NCBI GenBank assembly: GCA_021809105.1
Contig: JAKBAM010000004.1
Span: 62,001 to 126,000 of the forward strand
From: Actinomycetes bacterium
Lineage (GTDB): Bacteria > Actinomycetota > Acidimicrobiia > Acidimicrobiales > Palsa-688
Length of the DNA stretch: 64,000 nucleotides
Direction: 5' to 3'
Shown here: piece after piece, positions 59,777-64,000 of the stretch
Position numbering within the stretch: the stretch's first letter is position 1
Layout of the letters: every line of letters begins with the position of its first letter
Position numbers and translations under genes: made by a program
Notes under the pieces: generated by a model
Told to the model about the DNA's origin: nothing
The model's input: the letters and a program-made list of their open reading frames with translations, nothing else
Databases searched by the model: none

Positions 59777-60994
59777 CTACTGATCTGGGCGGTCGCTGAA
59801 AGGCCGGTCCTTGTCGACGCGCGGCTCCGGCGGGAGTCCGAGGACTCGCTCGCCCAGGATGTTGTGCTGGATCTCATCGGTCCCGCCCCGGATCGACAGC
59901 GACGGCGCGACCAGGAACATGGTCTGCCAAGGATCAGGGCGCTCCATGCCGACCATCGCCGCCGCACCCGCCAGATCCAGAGCCAGAGATGCGGTGGCCT
60001 TGACCAACCGAGTGGTGTGCACCTTCGCTCCGGAGTCTTCCGGACCGGGCGCTTTGCCAGCCTGGCGAGCCGCAGCGGAACGAAGAGCCGACATCTGGTT
60101 CACCCGCAGCTCGATGACCCGGCGCACTAGGCGATCTCGTTCCACCGGACGGCGTTCGATGCCGGTCGCCCGGCCGAGGGCGAGAAGTCGCTCCACGGTG
60201 ATCCCCTGATCTCCCGCCAGCGAACCACGCTCGAAGCTGAGGCAGGTGATGCCGACCTGCCAACCATGGCCTACCTCGTCGATCCGGTCGGTGCCGGGGA
60301 CGAAGACATCGTCGAGGAAGACCTCGTTGAAATGGGCGTCACCGTTCATCTGCACCAAAGGACGGATCCCCACCCCAGTCGCCGAGAGGTCCACCGCAAA
60401 GGCTGTGATACCTGCGTGTTTGGGCAATGACGAATCCGTGCGGGCGAGCAGCAGCCCCCACTGCGCGTAGTGGGCGCGGCTGGTCCATACCTTCGACCCG
60501 CTGATCCGCCATCCGTCACCTTCGCGCCGGGCGCGAGACTTCACGTTGGCCAGGTCGCTACCGGCGTCCGGCTCGGAGAACATCTGACACCAGATCTGGC
60601 TGCCATCCCGGATCCCCGGCAACCAGCGTCGCTTTTGCTGCTCGGAGGCGTGAGCCAAGATCGTCGGTCCGATCAACTCGATACCGACCAGGAACGGGTA
60701 GAGGTCCGGTGCCTCGAAGCCGGCCACAACCGCTCTCACCGCGTCTGCTGCGCCGGCCCTCAAGCCCATGCCGCCATGCTCTACGGGCCAGGACGGTACT
60801 GCCCATCCGCCATCAGCCATCAGCTTCAAGTACCGGCGTCCGGACTCGAAATCGTCGCTACCCGCTCCCAGCACCAGACCGGGTACTGCCGGGTCTCGCA
60901 TCGCCAACCGAGCCGCCAGTGCCGCCCGTACCTCCCCGCGAAGCTGAGCGAGGCCATCGTCGCTGGTCGCGGGGTTCGCGGGTGGCTCGGCCAT
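59777..60994 (-). CDS. Acyl-CoA dehydrogenase
   Basis: 405 residues, a second family member: PSWPVEHGGMGLRAG, MFSEPDAGSDLANVKSRA, WRISGSKVWTSRAHYAQWGLLLARTDSSLPKHAGITAFAVDL, FNEVFLDDVF, SFERGSLAGDQG and PSLSIRGGTDEIQHNILGERVLGLPPEP. Like the 43557-44798 enzyme it has the PKHAGI block, so the two are paralogues of the actinobacterial FadE group. ATG 60994 is seven bases after TAGGAT. hemH ends 10 bases upstream of its start. Confidence 0.92.
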   Translation of the reverse strand: MAEPPANPATSDDGLAQLRGEVRAALAARLAMRDPAVPGLVLGAGSDDFESGRRYLKLMADGGWAVPSWPVEHGGMGLRAGAADAVRAVVAGFEAPDLYPFLVGIELIGPTILAHASEQQKRRWLPGIRDGSQIWCQMFSEPDAGSDLANVKSRARREGDGWRISGSKVWTSRAHYAQWGLLLARTDSSLPKHAGITAFAVDLSATGVGIRPLVQMNGDAHFNEVFLDDVFVPGTDRIDEVGHGWQVGITCLSFERGSLAGDQGITVERLLALGRATGIERRPVERDRLVRRVIELRVNQMSALRSAAARQAGKAPGPEDSGAKVHTTRLVKATASLALDLAGAAAMVGMERPDPWQTMFLVAPSLSIRGGTDEIQHNILGERVLGLPPEPRVDKDRPFSDRPDQ

Positions 60995-61001
60995 CAGCCG
61001 G

Positions 61002-61007
61002 ATCCTA
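61002..61007 (-). promoter_or_regulatory. Putative -10 element of the 59777-60994 acyl-CoA dehydrogenase
   Basis: TAGGAT on the minus strand, seven bases before ATG 60994, lying within the last codons of hemH. Confidence 0.45.
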
Positions 61008-62018
61008 CCGCCGGCCTGCCGCCGAATCCGGCGCCTGGCAGCACCCGGGCGGGCACCGGTCGGGCCACACCGAGCCGCTGAGTGCCTGTCGACGAACAGA
61101 CGCCGTCTGACCCGTCCGCTCCCCCACGAGCTGGCGCACCATGGCGACGAAGCGGCGGTCCGCGCCTGGCGTGCCAGCCCGAACCATCCTCATGCCCAGA
61201 TCAGCAGCCGCCTGAGCGGCCTGGATGTCGAGGTCGTATAGGACTTCCATGTGGTCAGAGGTGAAACCGATAGGCGCCACCACTACCGCCTCGTGGTTGG
61301 CGGCAAGGGCCCCGATGGCAGTACGCACATCGGGCTCCAGCCAGGCGACCGATGGGGCACCGGAACGGCTTTGGTATACGAGGCGCCAGTCAGGCAGCGG
61401 CGTACCCGATCGAGCGGCAACCAGGCTCGCAGTGGTGAGCAGCTGGTCCTGATAGGCGCTGGTAGCCGCCATCGAGGCGGGCACGCTGTGGGCGGTGAAG
61501 AGCACGGGAGCACCTCTCCCAGCCTCTTCCCGGGCCGACCGAAGACACTCGGCCAACGGCTCGACGAAGCCCGGGTGGTCGAAGTACAGCCGGAGCTTGT
61601 CGATCCTCGGCGCACCGCCTCCCACGGCCGAACGGGCGGCCTCGATGTCATCCAAGTACTGGCGGCAACTGCTGTATCCGGCATAGGCCGAGGTCACGAA
61701 GGCCAGGGCCCGACCCACACCATCGGCCGCCATCTGCGCGACCGTGTCGGTGAGCATCGGATGCCAGTTGCGGTTACCCCAGTAAACCGGCAACCGCACG
61801 CCGTGGTCGCTCAGGTCGGCATCGATGGCTGCAACCAGCTCACGGTTGTGCGCGTTGAGCGGGCTGACGCCGCCGAAGTGGTCGTACTGGCGGGCCACCT
61901 CCTCCACCCGAGCATCGGGGACGTCGCGACCCCGCAGGACGTTGCGCAGGAAAGGCCTTACGTCTTCCGGCCCCTCGGGGCCGCCGAAGGAGACGACGAG
62001 GAGGGCGTCGTAGCTCAC
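61005..62018 (-). CDS. hemH: Ferrochelatase (coproporphyrin type), Fe-S cysteines present
   Basis: 337 residues. [40 protein letters not shown] with the metal-binding His177 and [20 protein letters not shown] are the ferrochelatase blocks. It inserts Fe2+ into a porphyrin; in actinobacteria usually coproporphyrin III. Cys158, Cys322, Cys326 and Cys327 could hold the [2Fe-2S] cluster of actinobacterial enzymes (Cys158 is in the same place; the C-terminal spacing here is C-x3-CC). GTG 62018 lies six bases after TAGGCT on the minus strand. Confidence 0.93.
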   Translation of the reverse strand: MSYDALLVVSFGGPEGPEDVRPFLRNVLRGRDVPDARVEEVARQYDHFGGVSPLNAHNRELVAAIDADLSDHGVRLPVYWGNRNWHPMLTDTVAQMAADGVGRALAFVTSAYAGYSSCRQYLDDIEAARSAVGGGAPRIDKLRLYFDHPGFVEPLAECLRSAREEAGRGAPVLFTAHSVPASMAATSAYQDQLLTTASLVAARSGTPLPDWRLVYQSRSGAPSVAWLEPDVRTAIGALAANHEAVVVAPIGFTSDHMEVLYDLDIQAAQAAADLGMRMVRAGTPGADRRFVAMVRQLVGERTGQTASVRRQALSGSVWPDRCPPGCCQAPDSAAGRR

Positions 62019-62024
62019 AGGAGG

Positions 62025-62030
62025 AGCCTA
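62025..62030 (-). promoter_or_regulatory. Putative -10 element of hemH (leaderless)
   Basis: TAGGCT on the minus strand, six bases before GTG 62018. The nearby CCTCCT belongs to the opposite orientation and is not a ribosome binding site for hemH. Confidence 0.5.
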
Positions 62031-62069
62031 CGTACCCATGACTGGCATCGGTGCAGGGCGCTGGAGGCT

Positions 62070-62165
62070 ACCCGTCCCGCCGAGCGCTGTAAGGTGCAGG
62101 TGTTCGGGCTGACCAGACGGACAGGGCCAGAAGGCCCCGGCTCGGCGGACAACGGTGGCACCCCT
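62070..62165 (+). promoter_or_regulatory. Candidate S-adenosylhomocysteine (SAH) riboswitch
   Basis: In the ahcY leader, CCGCCGAG (62077-62084) pairs perfectly with CTCGGCGG (62141-62148) as an 8-bp P1. It encloses GCGCTGTAAG, close to the conserved GCGCUGCAA of SAH riboswitches, and a GGGCC/GGCCC hairpin. Directly after P1 comes AACGG, also conserved in that class, within ACAACGGTGGCACC; its GCACC can pair back to GGTGC (62093-62097). The gene downstream hydrolyses SAH, the expected target. The pseudoknot spacing differs from the known consensus, so this is a candidate. Confidence 0.5.
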
Positions 62166-62225
62166 CCCATCCTCCGCGCCGCCGCACCTGCCGATGCCCC
62201 CAGCCTTCCGACTACGGAGAACCCC

Positions 62226-63650
62226 ATGACTGGTATTGCCGTCCCCGTCCCCTACCGTGTCGCCGACATCGGCCAAGCCGATTTCGGGCGCCGGGAGATC
62301 GGCTTGGCCCAGGTCGAGATGCCCGGCCTGATGGCGTTACGAAGCGAGTACGGCGACAGCAGGCCTCTCACCGGAGCGCGTATCAGCGGCTCGTTGCACA
62401 TGACGGTCCAGACCGCCGTGCTGATCGAGACGCTCGTCGCACTAGGAGCCGAGGTCCGCTGGGCGTCGTGCAACATCTTCTCCACCCAGGACCACGCCGC
62501 AGCCGCAGTCGCAGCGGCAGGCGTGCCGGTGTTCGCCTGGAAGGGCGAGACGTTGGAGGAGTACTGGTGGTGCACCGAGCAGGCGCTCCGCTGGCCCGAT
62601 GGCGACGGACCCAACATGATCCTCGACGACGGGGGCGACGCCACTCTGCTGGTGCACCTCGGAGCGGAGTGCGAAGAGCAGGGCAAGGTCCCGGATCTGG
62701 CTCCCGATGATTCCGACGAGTACGCCTTGATCCTCGCCACGCTCAACCGGACGCTACGCGACAGCGGGACCTTGTGGAGCTCCATGGCCAAGGGCATCAA
62801 GGGCGTCACCGAGGAGACCACCACCGGCGTGCATCGCCTTTACCAGCGGGCCGAACGGGGCAGCCTGCGGTTTCCCGCCATCAACGTCAACGATTCGGTG
62901 ACCAAGTCCAAGTTCGACAACCTCTACGGTTGCCGACACTCGCTCATCGACGGCATCTTCCGGGCTACCGACATCATGATCGCCGGCAAGGTGGCTGTGG
63001 TCTGCGGGTTCGGCGACGTCGGCAAGGGATGCGCGCAATCACTCCGGGGCCAGGGCGCCCGCGTCATCGTCACCGAGATCGACCCGATCTGCGCGCTGCA
63101 GGCGGCCATGGAGGGATACCAGGTCCTCACCCTTGACGACGCGGTCGGCTATGCGGACCTCTTCGTTACCGCAACAGGCAACCGCGACCTGATCACCGCG
63201 GACGACATGTCGCGCATGAAGCACAACGCCATCGTCTGCAACATCGGGCACTTCGACAACGAGATCGACATGGCAGGACTGGCCCGGGTGGCAGGTATCA
63301 CCCGCACGACCATCAAGCCGCAGGTAGATGCCTGGGACTTCCCCGACGGTCACTCCGTGATCGTGCTCGCGGAGGGCCGGCTGGTCAACCTGGGCTGCGC
63401 CACGGGTCACCCGAGCTTCGTGATGTCGTCCAGCTTCACCAACCAGGTGCTGGCCCAGATAGAGCTGTTCACCCGCACCGAGCACTATCCCACCGGCGTT
63501 TACGTGCTACCCCGCCACCTCGACGAGAAGGTCGCCCGCCTGCACCTCGACAAGCTCGGCGTCAAGCTGACGTCGCTGACCGAGAAGCAGGCCGGTTACC
63601 TGGGCGTCGACCTCGAGGGTCCATTCAAGTCGGACTCCTATCGCTACTGA
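62226..63650 (+). CDS. ahcY: Adenosylhomocysteinase (S-adenosylhomocysteine hydrolase)
   Basis: 474 residues. Substrate domain: [47 protein letters not shown] and [28 protein letters not shown] domain with GFGDVGKG (261-268); C-terminal [12 protein letters not shown] and KSDSYRY, including the Lys-Tyr that closes the NAD site. It splits S-adenosylhomocysteine into homocysteine and adenosine, relieving inhibition of methyltransferases. GGAG lies six bases before ATG 62226; the leader holds the riboswitch candidate. Confidence 0.97.
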   Translation: MTGIAVPVPYRVADIGQADFGRREIGLAQVEMPGLMALRSEYGDSRPLTGARISGSLHMTVQTAVLIETLVALGAEVRWASCNIFSTQDHAAAAVAAAGVPVFAWKGETLEEYWWCTEQALRWPDGDGPNMILDDGGDATLLVHLGAECEEQGKVPDLAPDDSDEYALILATLNRTLRDSGTLWSSMAKGIKGVTEETTTGVHRLYQRAERGSLRFPAINVNDSVTKSKFDNLYGCRHSLIDGIFRATDIMIAGKVAVVCGFGDVGKGCAQSLRGQGARVIVTEIDPICALQAAMEGYQVLTLDDAVGYADLFVTATGNRDLITADDMSRMKHNAIVCNIGHFDNEIDMAGLARVAGITRTTIKPQVDAWDFPDGHSVIVLAEGRLVNLGCATGHPSFVMSSSFTNQVLAQIELFTRTEHYPTGVYVLPRHLDEKVARLHLDKLGVKLTSLTEKQAGYLGVDLEGPFKSDSYRY

Positions 63651-63734
63651 CGAGACGCCCCACCGAGTCCCGTGGTTGCGCCCGACGCCCAGGACGCGGT
63701 GGCAGCTGATCGCTCCGGGCGCCATGCTGCAACG

Positions 63735-64000
63735 GTGCGCACAGGAGCGTATCCGGGGTCGTTCGACCCCCCCACAGTCGCCCACCTGGCGGTGGCCGAG
63801 GCGGCCAAACGCCAGGCCGGCTTGGATCGCGTGGACCTGATCGTCTCGGAGGTGGCTCTCGGCAAGGAGTCTCGCGGGCCGGTGCCCGAAGCACGCCTTG
63901 CCGTCCTGCGTTCCCTCGCTGGCGTGCGGCCCTGGTTGGGTGTCCGACGGACTACGGACCGCCTATTGGTCGATGTGGCGGCCGGCTACGACGTCTTGGT
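63735..64000 (+). CDS. Cytidylyltransferase-fold nucleotidyltransferase, 5' part
   Basis: The visible 88 codons run off the right edge. TGAYPGSFDPPTVAHLAVAEAAKR matches the HxGH-type nucleotide-binding start of NadD/CoaD-like adenylyltransferases (here T-V-A-H). Usual members activate NMN/NaMN or phosphopantetheine, but the enzyme class cannot be settled from this fragment. The start is uncertain: GTG 63735 gives the family N-terminus; in-frame GTG 63672 and about 63699 are possible. Confidence 0.75.
   Translation, partial: MRTGAYPGSFDPPTVAHLAVAEAAKRQAGLDRVDLIVSEVALGKESRGPVPEARLAVLRSLAGVRPWLGVRRTTDRLLVDVAAGYDVL

Noticed and set aside
61251-62225. Long open frame running into ahcY from upstream
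   Set aside because: It lies antisense to hemH and across the leader; the family N-terminus and ribosome binding site fix ahcY at 62226.
1-64000. CRISPR array, insertion sequence, prophage or toxin-antitoxin module
   Set aside because: No spaced direct-repeat array, transposase, integrase or toxin pair was recognised; the holin-like protein is a chromosomal family member.

Overview
The window is dense, high-GC actinobacterial DNA: about 66 protein genes, very short gaps, many 1-4 base start/stop overlaps and GTG/TTG starts. A complete Pup-proteasome locus identifies an actinomycete-type bacterium. The mix of DUF1800/DUF1501, acyl-CoA dehydrogenases, a tandem-repeat wall protein and a divergent gene order suggests Acidimicrobiia, but that placement is inference. 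No rRNA, tRNA, CRISPR array, IS element or prophage was seen.

Region 1 (1-16363, mostly minus strand). Read leftward: trmI, marP, mpa/arc, dop, pup, prcB, prcA, pafA, pafB, pafC, lepB, then small genes, tatB, tatC and helY (running off the left edge). This resembles the mycobacterial trmI...mpa...dop-pup-prcB-prcA...pafA-pafB-pafC-tatA-tatC-helY neighbourhood, with lepB, a glycerophosphodiesterase and a zinc-ribbon gene inserted before the tat genes. Pup already ends in Glu. Two plus-strand genes (a DUF2007-like membrane protein and a ferredoxin) sit inside the locus.

Region 2 (16538-30134). A minus-strand run of a LON-domain protein and three GTGA-coupled small membrane proteins is followed by plus-strand genes: fatty-acid desaturase, an unknown gene, a FIST protein, and a pentose-phosphate set tkt-tal-pgl-LOG without zwf/opcA. 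Then come a secreted tripeptidyl-peptidase-like hydrolase, an M20 peptidase and several small genes.

Region 3 (30135-43536). RNase D coupled to a SigB/SigF-type sigma factor, flavin reductase, SUFU-domain protein coupled to DUF3151, HIT protein, tyrS, an alpha/beta hydrolase, a membrane diguanylate cyclase coupled to a secreted Pro/Ala-rich protein, a PHP phosphoesterase with a Pol X-like N-terminus, a Ser/Thr kinase, and mobA-fdhD.

Region 4 (43557-64000). Two acyl-CoA dehydrogenases, a GH38 alpha-mannosidase, a D-2-hydroxyacid dehydrogenase, argS, a lone ABC ATPase, dienelactone hydrolase, the DUF1800-DUF1501 pair, enoyl-CoA hydratase, a secreted protein of five 126-bp repeats plus a 3D domain, an Uup-type ABC-F ATPase, a ferrochelatase, ahcY preceded by a probable S-adenosylhomocysteine riboswitch, and the start of a nucleotidyltransferase.

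A recurring feature is a TANNNT hexamer 6-10 bases before a start codon with no Shine-Dalgarno sequence, the signature of leaderless mRNAs. About 18 genes show it, and it was used to choose several starts.
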